Below are positions 25,725 through 35,040 of a stretch of 41,738 nucleotides of DNA, piece by piece. The number at the start of each line of letters is the position of its first letter. The stretch's first letter is position 1. This stretch comes from Bacteroidota bacterium (lineage in GTDB: Bacteria; Bacteroidota; Bacteroidia; Flavobacteriales_F; PHOS-HE28): positions 3,291-45,028 of the forward strand of contig JAFDZE010000017.1 of NCBI GenBank assembly GCA_018267155.1, given 5' to 3'. A program made the translations under genes and the position numbers. Below the pieces are notes generated by a model that was not told the origin of the DNA, ran no database searches, and saw only the letters and a program-made list of their open reading frames with translations.

Positions 25725-25747
25725 GGTCGCCCCGGTCAGGAGCGACC
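25725..25747 (-). terminator. Candidate terminator hairpin
   Basis: GGTCGC (25725-25730) pairs with GCGACC (25742-25747) around an 11-base loop. It lies just past the end of the minus-strand Tudor-like gene (stop at 25770), and on that strand the hairpin is followed by TTCGTTGTTC. The T-run is weak, so this is a tentative call. Confidence 0.45.
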
Positions 25748-25769
25748 CTCGCACGTTGCGTTCCAGTGA

Positions 25770-26177
25770 TCAGAGTTTCTTGATCTCTTTCTCCGTGTAG
25801 AATTTCTTGCCCCAGGGCTTGTAGTCGAATTCCACTTCGTACTTGTTCTCGCCAACGTACACGATAGTGGCCGGAGCAGGCGCCATGCCGTACTCCACCT
25901 CTACGCGATCACCCACCTTGAACTTGGTGAGGGCAGCGGGGGTGGCAGGTGCGGTCCCGGTCTTGCCCGTCCGCAACCGTTCCTTGGTCACCCACTCGTT
26001 GAAGGATTCGCTCCAACCATCGTAGGACACGAAGAACTTGTCACCTTCCAACTTCAGTACCTTACCGGGATACCAGGATCCAGCGGATTCGATCTCGACG
26101 GCGTCATTCACGTTCTGGGCGTTCGCGACGGTGGCACAGAAAAGCAAGGCTGTTGCCAAAAGGGAGAGATGTCTCAT
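25770..26177 (-). CDS. Small secreted protein with two Tudor/Agenet-like repeats
   Basis: The product is 135 residues from ATG 26177, which begins a signal peptide (MRHLSLLATALLFCATVANA, 1-20). The frame is open far upstream but without protein character. Two small beta-barrel repeats are visible: 22-70 (VEIESAGSWYPGKVLKLEGD, then FFVSYDGW...EWVTKERL) and 86-135 (VGDRVEVEYGMAPAPATIVY, then YEVEFDYKPWGKKFYTEKEI). They follow the eukaryotic Agenet/Tudor-knot pattern of 'basic strand, W-x-P-G, V..Y.GW...W'. In this protein they would be periplasmic or secreted, so chromatin binding is not implied. The ligand is unknown. It is divergent from the Kelch gene (93 bp). Confidence 0.87.
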   Translation of the reverse strand: MRHLSLLATALLFCATVANAQNVNDAVEIESAGSWYPGKVLKLEGDKFFVSYDGWSESFNEWVTKERLRTGKTGTAPATPAALTKFKVGDRVEVEYGMAPAPATIVYVGENKYEVEFDYKPWGKKFYTEKEIKKL

Positions 26178-26270
26178 GTGGAGTTTTGTTATGTCCGGAT
26201 CTTCGCTGGACGAAGACCGTGCCAAGATACGGTCCACCGTGGAAAGCGCCCGCATCCCTACCTTCACCGG

Positions 26271-27449
26271 ATGCGACACCTCTGGAGTTCCACCATGCTG
26301 CTGACCCTCGCCGCCTCCGGCCAGGTTTGGACCCCACTGCCTGATTTCCCCGGTACACCCCGGGACGATGCGGCCTCGTTCTCGACCATTGCCCAAGTGT
26401 ACGTGGGAACAGGCATGGACGCTGGTTTCCAACTGACCAACGACTGGTATGTTTACAACGTGGGCGACGGTTGGCAGGCGATCGCTCCGCTGCCGGCCAA
26501 TGGCAGGCAATACGCCAGCGGATTCACGCTTACAGGTTTGGGGCCGAACGGGGGCTACCTCTTCGGAGGGCTCGACGCGAACGGACCGCTGGACGAGCTG
26601 TGGCAATACAACGCCCAATTGGATGAATGGACCCCGCTGGCCCCGCTCCCGGCACCGGGACGCTACGCATGCGCGGTGATCGCTACGACGGACTTCGCGT
26701 ACGTGTGCGGCGGCTTGCTCGCCGGTGGCGTTCCCACCAACGAGGTCTGGCGCTATGACCGGGCCACGGACAGTTGGTCGCCGAGGGCGGATCTCCCTGG
26801 CCCGGCCCGGCATCGGGCGGCCGCCATGGACCTGATGGTGATCGGTGGCGCCGACAGTTCCTACCAGGCCCTGAGCGATGTGTACCGGTACGATCCCGAT
26901 GCCGACCAGTGGGAGCAGGAGCTCGATCTGCCCGCACCGCGTTATGGTGCCAAATGCGCGGGATCCTACCTGCTGTGCGGGGCCAGTTCCACATCGCAAT
27001 TCCACAACGATGTATGGTCCTACGAAGTGATCGATTGGGACGCCACGCTTGTTCCACCGTTCACGGGGGGGCCGCGCAAGGGCGGTGTAGCCGCATACGT
27101 GTGGCCCACCTCGGAGTCCGATGCCATCCTCTTCGGCCTGGGCACCGATGGCAATTCGCGGTTTAACGATTGGTGGATGGTCGAATTCTACACCGGTGTG
27201 GAGGAGCATCACGGGGCAACAACAACGGTCTTCCCCAACCCTGCTTCCACGGAACTGACACCTGTACGACCAGCGGACTGGATGAGCGGGTCATTCGCGA
27301 TCCACGATGCCACAGGGCGCAAAGTCCTTGGTGGCACCCTGCAACGCGAGGTTCCACTGGACGTACGCTGCCTGGCTCCCGGACGCTACGGGCTACGCAT
27401 GGATCATGAGGGTCGAACGCTACGGGCCTTCTTCATCAAGCTCCCCTGA
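26271..27449 (+). CDS. Kelch-repeat T9SS surface protein
   Basis: The product is 392 residues from ATG 26271, which gives a short signal peptide (MRHLWSSTMLLTLAASGQ). At least five Kelch-type blades follow: YVGTGMDAGFQLTNDWYVY, YLFGGLDANGPLDELWQYN, YVCGGLLAGGVPTNEVWRY, MVIGGADSSYQALSDVYRY and LFGLGTDGNSRFNDWWMVE. They should fold as a beta propeller (about 30-310). A T9SS type A domain ends the protein (VFPNPASTELT, FAIHDATGRKVL, LAPGRYGLRM). Such propellers usually bind partners or glycans at the surface. No partner is seen nearby. It may share a transcript with threonine aldolase 74 bp downstream. Confidence 0.9.
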   Translation: MRHLWSSTMLLTLAASGQVWTPLPDFPGTPRDDAASFSTIAQVYVGTGMDAGFQLTNDWYVYNVGDGWQAIAPLPANGRQYASGFTLTGLGPNGGYLFGGLDANGPLDELWQYNAQLDEWTPLAPLPAPGRYACAVIATTDFAYVCGGLLAGGVPTNEVWRYDRATDSWSPRADLPGPARHRAAAMDLMVIGGADSSYQALSDVYRYDPDADQWEQELDLPAPRYGAKCAGSYLLCGASSTSQFHNDVWSYEVIDWDATLVPPFTGGPRKGGVAAYVWPTSESDAILFGLGTDGNSRFNDWWMVEFYTGVEEHHGATTTVFPNPASTELTPVRPADWMSGSFAIHDATGRKVLGGTLQREVPLDVRCLAPGRYGLRMDHEGRTLRAFFIKLP

Positions 27450-27523
27450 ACCGGAGCACGGCTCAAGCGCGTGAAGCACTGGCTATCTTGCCCACCCGCC
27501 TCCGGGCAGGATCCTTCACCGGC

Positions 27524-28546
27524 ATGATCGATCTGCGTTCTGACACCGTGACCCGGCCTACGCCCGCCATGTTGCAAGCCATGGCCAATGCGCCTACCGG
27601 CGATGATGTGTTCGGCGAGGACCCCACGGTGAATGAACTCGAGCGGCGCATGGCAGCGCTCTTCGGGCACGAGGCGGCGCTCTTCTGTTCCAGCGGCACA
27701 CAGACCAACCAGATCGCGATCAACGTGCATACACGTCCGGGCGACGAAGTGCTGTGCGATGAAGGCGCGCACGTGTACCGGTACGAAGGTGGCGGGACCA
27801 TGGCCAACAGCGGATGCAGTGTGAGGTTCCTTCCCGCCGAGCGGGGCCGATTCACGGCCCGGGATGTTGAAGCGGCGATCAACGACCCCGGCAACCCCCA
27901 TCTGGCACGCACCCGGCTGGTCGTGATCGAAAATACCGCGAATCGGGGAGGTGGGGCTGTTTGGGATATCGCGGAGGCGGGACGCGTACGCGCGGTTTGT
28001 GATGCGCACGGGCTCGCGTTGCACCTCGATGGCGCACGCATCTTCAATGCCATGGCCGTGGACAGGACGGCCCCTTCGCACTGGGGCACCACATTCCATT
28101 CAGTATCCATCTGCCTGAGCAAGGGCCTCGGTGCACCGGTGGGCAGCGTGCTCACCGGGAACGCGGCGCTCATCGCGCAAGCACGCCGAGTGCGCAAACG
28201 TTGGGGTGGCGGCATGCGGCAGGCCGGGATCCTTGCGGCAGCGGGCCTCCACGCGCTCGATCACCATGTGGACCGCCTGCATGAGGACCATGAGCGGGCG
28301 AAGCGGCTGGAGCGCATCCTGTTCGACCTGCCCTGGGTGGAACATGTGCTCCCGGTTGAGACGAACATCGTGGTGGTGGCCCTGAAAGATAGCGGTGGCG
28401 TACCTCGCGTACTTGCCGCATTGAAAGAGCGCGAGGTGCTCGCGGTGGCCTTCGGCCCCGGCATGCTCCGGTTGGTGACGCACCTCGATACGGATGATGA
28501 AGCCATCGATCGCGTTGCGGGGATCCTTCGCACGTTGCATCCATGA
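27524..28546 (+). CDS. ltaE: Low-specificity L-threonine aldolase
   Basis: The product is 340 residues from ATG 27524 ([13 protein letters not shown], the family's typical opening). It is a PLP enzyme that splits threonine or allo-threonine to glycine and acetaldehyde in the cytoplasm. Visible residues: [14 protein letters not shown] (28-41), [11 protein letters not shown] (55-65), [11 protein letters not shown] with the PLP-stacking H83, HLDGAR with PLP-binding D169, and K200 in [14 protein letters not shown] for the Schiff base. Its stop overlaps the start of the histidine kinase by four bases (28543-28546). Confidence 0.95.
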   Translation: MIDLRSDTVTRPTPAMLQAMANAPTGDDVFGEDPTVNELERRMAALFGHEAALFCSSGTQTNQIAINVHTRPGDEVLCDEGAHVYRYEGGGTMANSGCSVRFLPAERGRFTARDVEAAINDPGNPHLARTRLVVIENTANRGGGAVWDIAEAGRVRAVCDAHGLALHLDGARIFNAMAVDRTAPSHWGTTFHSVSICLSKGLGAPVGSVLTGNAALIAQARRVRKRWGGGMRQAGILAAAGLHALDHHVDRLHEDHERAKRLERILFDLPWVEHVLPVETNIVVVALKDSGGVPRVLAALKEREVLAVAFGPGMLRLVTHLDTDDEAIDRVAGILRTLHP

Positions 28547-30255
28547 AACGGGAGCTATCGACATACACGACCCTGGTCATCTCCATCGCAGTGGTCTGGC
28601 TCGCGTTCGCCGCGCTCATCGGTTGGGGTATCGTCAGCAGCACGAAGCGGGTCAACGACCTGGGGGAGGCAGCGCTCAACCGCCTGATAGGGGATCAACG
28701 CGAACGCATGGGCCTGGCGTTGCAGCACATTGAGCAGGATCTGCGCGAGGAAGCCGCCTTCGTGGCCGCGCACGACAGCCTGAGCGATGCCATGTTGCGG
28801 ATACGCTGGACCCCCATGCTGCAGAGCAATTGGGTGCTCACCGCGGTTGCCTTGGCCAACGAGGCGGGCGAGGAACAGTGGGTTGAGCGGATCGGCGACA
28901 ACTGGAGATCGGGCAGCACCATCGATGCGCAGGCGAACGCCCAGCCCGTGATCATGGAGTGGCCCATGACGGGGAGTCCCGATTCCGCGCGGATCCACAT
29001 CGGAGAGCCGGGTCCGGATCCTCGTCGCGCGTTATGGTTCGGCCAGGCACTTGGCGAGCACACGTCGGGTGCGACATGGAGTACCGGGTCCGGACCGGAT
29101 GGGTCCATGGTGCTGTTCGCTTCGATGATCATCCGTTCAAACCAGGAGGATCGCCCCTACCGCGTGATCCGGTTCACCATCTCTCCCGAGGTCCTGGTCC
29201 GGTCCATCACGGAATCATCCCAGTTGTACGGCATGTTCCACCTGGACCCCGAAGGCAGACCATGGAAGCTGCCCGATGACCAGCGATCGGCAGTGCCCAT
29301 AAGCAGGGCCGTGGACCAGTGGTCCAAAACACTTACGGAATCGCCATTCTCGTTCCAACTTGGCGATCAGCGGTACATGGCTGCCGTTCAGCCCAACACC
29401 ATCAACGGGATCCGCCTCTACACGGGAGGTGTCGTGGAGATGGACCCGATCCGTGCGCGCAGTCGCGGGGAGCGCATCGTGCTGTGGTCCGCAAGCGTCC
29501 TGTTGGTGGTGCTGGGAGGGCTGCTTGCGGGCGCATATCGGCGCGGGCGCCAGCGCGAGCAACGGGCTGAGCGGCGCGAACGGCAGAGCATCACGCAGGA
29601 ACGCAGGCTGGCCAAGGTGATCAGCGAGCGGGAAACGCTCGACCGCGAAGTGCATCATCGGGTGAAGAACAACCTGCAAGTGGTGAGCAGCCTGTTGCAC
29701 CTGCAGGCCGAACGTGTGGCCGACCCGGGCACGCGGAACGAATTCACCCGGGGCAAGCGTCGTATCGACAGCATGGCGCTGGTCCACCACAAACTGTATG
29801 CGCAAACAGATCTGCGGGCCATCGACCTGCGGCTCTTCATGGACCAGATCGCCAATGCTGTCCGGGCCATGCACGAGCCCACGAGCCGGGGGGTCAGCCA
29901 CGCCGTGGATACGGGAGGGATCACAGCCAATGCCGACACGGCCATCCAACTCGGTATGATCCTCTGCGAGCTGCTTTCGAACGCGTTCCTCCACGCTTTC
30001 CCGTACATCACAGGAGGGCACATCGACATCGAGGTACGCGAGGCCGAGGACGGCATGTACCGGATGACCGTGCGTGACAATGGCAAGGGCATCGAACGTC
30101 AGGGCCAGGACAATGGCGCCGAGCTGGGGCTCGAACTGGCCGAGGGCCTTGCGGAACAGATCGATGGCCGCCTGGAGATCACGGTGAATGCGGGCACTCG
30201 GGTGGATGTCTACTTCCGCATGCAGGGCGAGGCGCCGGTACACGGCGTCAAGTAG
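28543..30255 (+). CDS. Sensor histidine kinase, HisKA_2 family
   Basis: The 570-residue membrane kinase has two membrane helices (about 10-32 and 310-332) that frame a 275-residue extracytoplasmic sensor domain. After the second helix comes a basic coiled coil (335-362), then HisKA_2 with EVHHRVKNNLQVVSSLL (H372, the histidine before RVKN, is the likely phosphoacceptor). An HATPase domain follows with NAFLHAF, MTVRDNGKGI and GLELAEGLAEQIDG. HisKA_2 kinases in this phylum usually pass phosphate to LytTR or stand-alone regulators; none is adjacent. It is coupled by a four-base overlap to threonine aldolase, an unexpected pairing. Confidence 0.93.
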   Translation: MKRELSTYTTLVISIAVVWLAFAALIGWGIVSSTKRVNDLGEAALNRLIGDQRERMGLALQHIEQDLREEAAFVAAHDSLSDAMLRIRWTPMLQSNWVLTAVALANEAGEEQWVERIGDNWRSGSTIDAQANAQPVIMEWPMTGSPDSARIHIGEPGPDPRRALWFGQALGEHTSGATWSTGSGPDGSMVLFASMIIRSNQEDRPYRVIRFTISPEVLVRSITESSQLYGMFHLDPEGRPWKLPDDQRSAVPISRAVDQWSKTLTESPFSFQLGDQRYMAAVQPNTINGIRLYTGGVVEMDPIRARSRGERIVLWSASVLLVVLGGLLAGAYRRGRQREQRAERRERQSITQERRLAKVISERETLDREVHHRVKNNLQVVSSLLHLQAERVADPGTRNEFTRGKRRIDSMALVHHKLYAQTDLRAIDLRLFMDQIANAVRAMHEPTSRGVSHAVDTGGITANADTAIQLGMILCELLSNAFLHAFPYITGGHIDIEVREAEDGMYRMTVRDNGKGIERQGQDNGAELGLELAEGLAEQIDGRLEITVNAGTRVDVYFRMQGEAPVHGVK

Positions 30256-30256
30256 G

Positions 30257-31615
30257 CTATCGGAGCCACTCCACCTCTACCCGGCGCTCCATGGGGTCAC
30301 GTCCTGAACTGCGGCTGTCGCCGTAGTAGTTCAGCAGGAGCCGATCCGGGGTGATGCCACGCGCCATCAGATAATCGCGCACAGCCCTGGCGCGGCGTTC
30401 GCTCAGGGCAAGGTTCGTTCCGGGATCCCCGCTGCGATCGGTGTATCCGGTGATGAGCACCCGGTCCTGCGGTGACCGTGCGAGTTGTTCGAAGACCTCG
30501 TTCAACAGCACCCGGCTCCCGGCGTCCAGTACGCTCAGACCCCGCGGAAAACGTACCGTGATATTGTTACCGGTGAGCTCGCTGAGGTTCGCCAGCGGGT
30601 TGTCCTGATCACTTCCACCGCCCGCTTTCAGATCCTGGACCTCCAGACCGATGTCGTCGACACGACCTTCCAGGTCGTCCATGCGATCACGCAGGGCCCA
30701 CAACTCCTTGCGCTGGTCCAGCCGGTCGATGCGCTCGTTGATGATGTCGAGTTCGGCCTTCAGCCAGCGGTCGCGCTTGCGGATCCGTGGCTGCCATTCG
30801 GGCTTTGGTGGATCGGTCGACGTATCGGCGATGGTGGCCCTGGCCCTGGTGGCAAGTTGGGCGAGGAACTCATCGGTCAACTGGCCGTCGACCGATGCCA
30901 GGGTGGTGTCCACCCCGAGGTCCAAGGCACAGAGAAAATTCGCATCGTCGTACACCGTGCTGCACACGGTGGGCACCTGCACATCACGACCTGTGGCGAA
31001 GGCGGTCCTGGGCGGTCCGGTCACGAGCACGTCCACACCGGCGAGTGGCAGCAGATCGGCGCGCAATTGGCGAGCGAGCTCCTGGCGCTGGCTGCGCACG
31101 TAGAAATAGATGGCCAGATACTTGTCCTGGTCGCCGCCAGCGTCCACGCCGAAGGAGGCCTGGCTCCAATCGATATGGGTGATGCGCGACAACTGATCGA
31201 TGGTCGGTCCCGAGAATCCGCTGAAACTCCCATCGGCACCGAACTCGTGCGCGGCACCGGCCACCATGGCGTTCAGGTCCATCATCAGGTGTTCATCGTC
31301 CGCATCGGCGGAGACCCCGCCCTTGGAAAAATGTATCCGCTGATCCAGGTATTGCTCAATGGCCGCCAGGAGCAGGGGCCGCAGCATGAGCGCGTGGCCG
31401 GTGGCGGGTGCGGTGAGGCGCTGATAAGAGAAGGCGCCGGGCTGGTCGGCGGGCAGGCGCCACGTGGCCTGCAGCGCCGGCTCCATTGCGTCCACGCCCG
31501 CGTAACCCCTCACCATGACCGTGTTCGCATCGCTCTCCGCACGCAGGTCCAGCCCCTTCTGCGCGGCCGTGGACAGGGCGGCAAGGAACAGCACGGGAAG
31601 CATGAGCGGTCGCAT
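30257..31615 (-). CDS. OmpA-family protein
   Basis: The 452-residue product has a signal peptide (MRPLMLPVLFLAALSTAAQ). Residues 20-300 form an N-terminal domain I do not recognise, with paired VRGYAGVDAMEPALQ and YLAIYFYVRSQRQEL segments. A charged coiled coil (about 285-335) leads to an OmpA peptidoglycan-binding domain in the last 110 residues (GLSVLDAGSRVLLNEVFEQL, then ITGYTDRSGDP and NLALSERRARAVRDYL). It should tie the envelope to the cell wall from the periplasm. It is convergent with the kinase gene with a single base between the two stops. Confidence 0.9.
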   Translation of the reverse strand: MRPLMLPVLFLAALSTAAQKGLDLRAESDANTVMVRGYAGVDAMEPALQATWRLPADQPGAFSYQRLTAPATGHALMLRPLLLAAIEQYLDQRIHFSKGGVSADADDEHLMMDLNAMVAGAAHEFGADGSFSGFSGPTIDQLSRITHIDWSQASFGVDAGGDQDKYLAIYFYVRSQRQELARQLRADLLPLAGVDVLVTGPPRTAFATGRDVQVPTVCSTVYDDANFLCALDLGVDTTLASVDGQLTDEFLAQLATRARATIADTSTDPPKPEWQPRIRKRDRWLKAELDIINERIDRLDQRKELWALRDRMDDLEGRVDDIGLEVQDLKAGGGSDQDNPLANLSELTGNNITVRFPRGLSVLDAGSRVLLNEVFEQLARSPQDRVLITGYTDRSGDPGTNLALSERRARAVRDYLMARGITPDRLLLNYYGDSRSSGRDPMERRVEVEWLR

Positions 31616-31738
31616 CGCGACGCGAACTTAGAACGGCGGACAGGGCAGCACCCGTAGAACCGGCCCGTCCCGGCCCACTCTTATCAACAGCCCGTGTTCG
31701 ACCGGCCGGGGGATCGGGTTGATCGCCACCCTTGCGGG

Positions 31739-32143
31739 CTACCGCACAGCGTACTTGGAGGCCGTGAATCCGGCGAACCACTGTTGCGCATCATCCACCA
31801 CGGAGAAGACACGGAACGGGAACCGGGGTTTGTGGAACCGCAGGAAGAAATCACCCTGGATCCGGTCCGGGAGGTCGTAGGCCATGAAGGCCACCGGGCG
31901 CGAACGATTGTCGCAGGTACGCGCCAGGAATGCCTTGGCCTCGGGCGTCATGCGCACCAGCTCATCCTGCTGCACCAGGATGGGCATGCCGCCGATGGGG
32001 TCCCTGCGATGTACGGCACGGAGGATGTCCTTCATGATGCTCTCGTCGATGGGAGCCGAATTGCCCAGCAGAAGCACAAGCACGTCTTCGGACTCCTCGA
32101 TGTGGAAGTGCGGGTTGAAGAACCCCGGATCCTGATCAACCAT
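31739..32143 (-). CDS. STAS/SpoIIAA-like small protein
   Basis: The 134-residue cytoplasmic protein looks like the STAS-like fold found in bacterial DUF7793-type proteins: VLVLLLGNSAPIDESIMKDI, PILVQQDELVRM, then a C-terminal VFSVVDDAQQWF helix. These domains are proposed to act in partner-switching or nucleotide binding. No phosphorylatable Ser/Thr motif stands out. It sits alone between the OmpA-like gene (123 bp) and pafA (118 bp), on the same strand as both. Confidence 0.72.
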   Translation of the reverse strand: MVDQDPGFFNPHFHIEESEDVLVLLLGNSAPIDESIMKDILRAVHRRDPIGGMPILVQQDELVRMTPEAKAFLARTCDNRSRPVAFMAYDLPDRIQGDFFLRFHKPRFPFRVFSVVDDAQQWFAGFTASKYAVR

Positions 32144-32261
32144 GAGCGAAAGCTACCCGGTCCATCATACCGGCCAACGTTCGTGGAAGCTAAGTGTGAA
32201 CAGGGCAACGTGAAGATCCCGGGTCGCCAGCACAGGGAGATCCGTGTGCCGGTCAGGAGGA

Positions 32262-34016
32262 TCAACGCTGCAACACCTCGCGTACGGGCTCACCTATGGC
32301 CGCATCGGGCAACGAGCAGCCGAGGATCATGCAGATCGTGGGGACGATGTCCGTGATCGATGTTCGACGTACGACGTCCCCTTTCACCACGCCGTGGCCG
32401 AAGAAGATAGTGGGCACATGGGTGTCGTAGTTCCACACCGAACCGTGATCGGCCCCCTGCCTGGCCATGCCTGGCCATGCCGAGAGGTATCCGGGACGTA
32501 GGATGAAGGCGACATCGCCACTGCGCTCGAAGAAGAAACCGCGTTGCACGAGGGCGGCACGTCCGGCGAGTCGCGTTCCGCGTACGAGGTTCTCCGCCGT
32601 GTACGCATCGGCCACACCCGGGAACGCACGCACGGCAGCGGCGGCCACATCCTGCACCTGGGCCCGGTCGAGCTTGTTCGCCAGGATGAGCGAGTCATTC
32701 AGGAAGAACTGCTCCTTCACCCGCTTGCGCACCCATTTTCCGGTACCGAATCGCTGCATCAATGCGGCATCCACCGCTGCCGACAGTTCCGCCATCTCCA
32801 CATAGCCCGCACTGGCCTTCCTGCTTTTCAGGTATTCCGGTACATCACCCCCGGCATGGTCCGCGGTGAGAAAGACGGTGTATCCCCCCTGGCCGATCCG
32901 TTCGTCCAGTCCGGTCAGCAGGCGCTCCAGTTCGCGATCGAGCCGGAGATACATGTCCTCCACTTCCAAGGAGAGCGGCCCCGTGGCATGTCCGATCTCA
33001 TCGGTACCACCGTAGCTCACCGAGAGCAGGTCGGGCACCTCATCACGCCCCATGCCCTCCCCTTCCAGGGCCGCCATCGCGAGTTCGGTAACGAGGGTGA
33101 GACCGGCCGGGACCGTTTTCAGCAGCCCCATGTTGTTCCCGCTCGCGGCGAAGGCGCGGGCAAGGTCGAGGGGCAACACAGGATGCTCCACGCCCGGCAG
33201 GAGTTCCTCGTACGGATTATCGTCGGGCATGGATTGATGATACCGTTCGCGCGGGAGCAACAGGTCCCAGGTGCCTTTGAGATATTCCGCGGGCAACCGG
33301 CGTGCGTTGAATCGGACAAGCCAGTCGGGCAGGCTTTCCATGTACCATCGGCTGGTGGCGAAGCGTCCTTCGGCATCCTCGAAGTTCCAGTATGCGGCAT
33401 CGCCCGTCCTTCCGATGGGCAGGATGGCGGCCCGGTCCTTCCAGGCCACGCCGATGGTCTTCGAGCGGCCCTCGTAACGCCGCTCCATCTCATCGGCCAG
33501 GGTGCTGCTGCGCAGGTTCACCGGCGATCGTTGCGCCCGTGGGCCCTCGGCGCCCACACCGCTGGTCGCGTCATCCTGCACGCAGTTCAGCCCCTTGCCG
33601 GTGCTGCGGATGAACATGTCGTTGGCCACGATGCCATGATCGTGCGGGGTGGTGCCGGTGTAGATGCTCGCATGGCCCGGCCCGGTGTGGGTGGGTGCAT
33701 AGTTGTAGTGCATATCGCGCAGGAAAGCACCTTCGCCGATGAGGCGTTTGAACCCGCCGGTGCTGAAATTATCCCAGTATCGATAAATGTAATCCGTCCG
33801 CATCTGGTCCACAACGATGCCCACCACCAGCTTGGGAGGCGTGGTCCACGCGGGCTTGGGGATCATTTCCGCAAGCGGCACGGCCACGGGCAGTTTCCCG
33901 CTCTGGGCTTCTGTGCGGATCGTGGCCAGGAAAAAAAAGACCAACGGCCAGGCCCGGGCGACCCCGACGAAGCGGGGCTTGAACATGGAGCCGGTGATCC
34001 CGAGGATGCGATTCAT
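32262..34016 (-). CDS. pafA: PafA-type alkaline phosphatase
   Basis: The product is 584 residues from ATG 34016, which gives a signal peptide ending about residue 38 (IRTEAQ). It is a zinc phosphate-monoesterase of the alkaline phosphatase superfamily, exported to release phosphate. PafA active-site residues can be mapped: zinc ligand D70 (VVDQMR), nucleophile T111 (YAPTHTGPGH), N132 (VANDMF), K193 and R195 (AWKDRAA, equivalent to K162/R164 of the flavobacterial enzyme), then YGGTDEIGH and LTADHAGG for the remaining zinc ligands. The start overlaps the crcB stop by four bases (34013-34016). This ties it to the crcB-PAP2-obgE-adk-hpt set. Confidence 0.93.
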   Translation of the reverse strand: MNRILGITGSMFKPRFVGVARAWPLVFFFLATIRTEAQSGKLPVAVPLAEMIPKPAWTTPPKLVVGIVVDQMRTDYIYRYWDNFSTGGFKRLIGEGAFLRDMHYNYAPTHTGPGHASIYTGTTPHDHGIVANDMFIRSTGKGLNCVQDDATSGVGAEGPRAQRSPVNLRSSTLADEMERRYEGRSKTIGVAWKDRAAILPIGRTGDAAYWNFEDAEGRFATSRWYMESLPDWLVRFNARRLPAEYLKGTWDLLLPRERYHQSMPDDNPYEELLPGVEHPVLPLDLARAFAASGNNMGLLKTVPAGLTLVTELAMAALEGEGMGRDEVPDLLSVSYGGTDEIGHATGPLSLEVEDMYLRLDRELERLLTGLDERIGQGGYTVFLTADHAGGDVPEYLKSRKASAGYVEMAELSAAVDAALMQRFGTGKWVRKRVKEQFFLNDSLILANKLDRAQVQDVAAAAVRAFPGVADAYTAENLVRGTRLAGRAALVQRGFFFERSGDVAFILRPGYLSAWPGMARQGADHGSVWNYDTHVPTIFFGHGVVKGDVVRRTSITDIVPTICMILGCSLPDAAIGEPVREVLQR

Positions 34017-34381
34017 GCGGAACGGGCGAAGAGGTGGAACAACAGGATACCGGCGACCACGCTGACGAGGATGTTCAACGTGGCGAAGACGAACGATCCA
34101 TCGCGGAGCAGGCGGAAGTTCTCGTAGCTGAAGGTGCTGAGCGTGCTGAAGCCTCCGCAGAAACCTACCGCCAACAAGGCACGCCACTGCTCCTTGTGCG
34201 GAAGATGCACTTCGAACCGCTGGATCAGCCAGGCGAGCAGCGCGGTGGCCAGCAGGTTGGCGGCCAGGGTCGCCCACGGGAAAGCGCCATCCCCCTCCAC
34301 CGGCATCAGGATCCGGCTGAGGGCGAAGCGCGCGACGCTGCCCGCACCGCCACCCAGGAAGACCGCCAGCCACAGGTTCAT
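34013..34381 (-). CDS. crcB: Fluoride ion channel CrcB/Fluc
   Basis: The product has 122 residues, the usual size for a dual-topology fluoride channel, with four membrane helices. Family marks: GGGAGSVARFALSR (10-23), LAANLLATALLAW with channel-lining N42, and GFCGGFSTLSTFSYE (73-87), the conserved pore motif. It exports fluoride and protects cytoplasmic enzymes. It overlaps both neighbours by four bases (34013-34016 and 34378-34381), so it is translated as part of a tight operon. No fluoride riboswitch is visible, as expected for an internal gene. Confidence 0.96.
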   Translation of the reverse strand: MNLWLAVFLGGGAGSVARFALSRILMPVEGDGAFPWATLAANLLATALLAWLIQRFEVHLPHKEQWRALLAVGFCGGFSTLSTFSYENFRLLRDGSFVFATLNILVSVVAGILLFHLFARSA

Positions 34382-34959
34382 GCGTTCGCGCGTCGTTCGT
34401 GCAACCAGAGGAAGAGGCGGAAGGCCAGCAGGCCGATGATCGCGCCGTACAGCCCGCCAACGATCACATCACCCGGGTAGTGTACACCGAGATAGACGCG
34501 ACTGTATCCGATCAGGGCGGCCCAGGTGAGCAGGAGCCACAACGTCCACCACGGCTTGCGCAGGAGGATACCCGTCATGAACGCGGCCAGGCCGAAGTGG
34601 TTGGCCGCATGCGTGGAGACGAAGCCGAAATCGCCGCCCAAATGGCCCCGAACAGTGTGTACCAGGCCGGTGAGCGCCGGTTCGTGCGTAGGTCGCAGCC
34701 GCTGCACGGTGTTCTTGAAGAGCACCACGGAACCGGTGTCGGTACACAGGATCATCAGAGCGGCCACCGGCAGTGACCACCAGAGCCCGCGCCAACCCCA
34801 GCGCAGTTTGATCAGGATGAGGAACAGCACGTACACGGGGAACCAGATCCGCGGATCGCTCACATACCAGAAAAAGGTGTCCGCTCCCGGTGAGTGCGCC
34901 CCATTGATCACCAGGAACGCCGAACGGTCGGCTTGCAGGATGGCTTGGCCCAGGGACAT
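34378..34959 (-). CDS. PAP2-family phosphatase (undecaprenyl/lipid phosphatase type)
   Basis: The product is 193 residues from ATG 34959. A longer open frame reaches back to 35049, but that extension is translated from a palindromic repeat. The family normally begins where MSLGQAILQADRSAFLVING does. PAP2 motifs: KNTVQRLRP (C1), FVSTHAANHFG (C2, with H in place for catalysis) and SRVYLGVHYPGD (C3). About five membrane helices are seen. Members of this kind remove phosphate from lipid pyrophosphates such as undecaprenyl-PP in the inner membrane. It overlaps crcB by four bases. Confidence 0.9.
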   Translation of the reverse strand: MSLGQAILQADRSAFLVINGAHSPGADTFFWYVSDPRIWFPVYVLFLILIKLRWGWRGLWWSLPVAALMILCTDTGSVVLFKNTVQRLRPTHEPALTGLVHTVRGHLGGDFGFVSTHAANHFGLAAFMTGILLRKPWWTLWLLLTWAALIGYSRVYLGVHYPGDVIVGGLYGAIIGLLAFRLFLWLHERRANA

Positions 34960-34988
34960 GGCGAGGGCGAATATCGCGAGTGCGGGGA

Positions 34989-35040
34989 GACGAGTGGCGA
35001 GTGGCAGTTGCCACGGCAGGTTCGCCACTCGCCACTCGTC
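34989..35040. repeat. 17-bp inverted repeat at the obgE/PAP2 junction
   Basis: GACGAGTGGCGAGTGGC (34989-35005) and its exact complement (35024-35040) are separated by 18 bases. The right edge includes two bases of the obgE stop codon (35039-35041). The arms follow the same GARTGGYGARTGG pattern as the element in the cyclase gene. It may also act as a terminator or mRNA-processing hairpin. Confidence 0.88.

Noticed and set aside
32544-34127. Long open frame of 527 codons on the plus strand
   Set aside because: It is antisense to pafA, whose active-site residues are all present on the minus strand.
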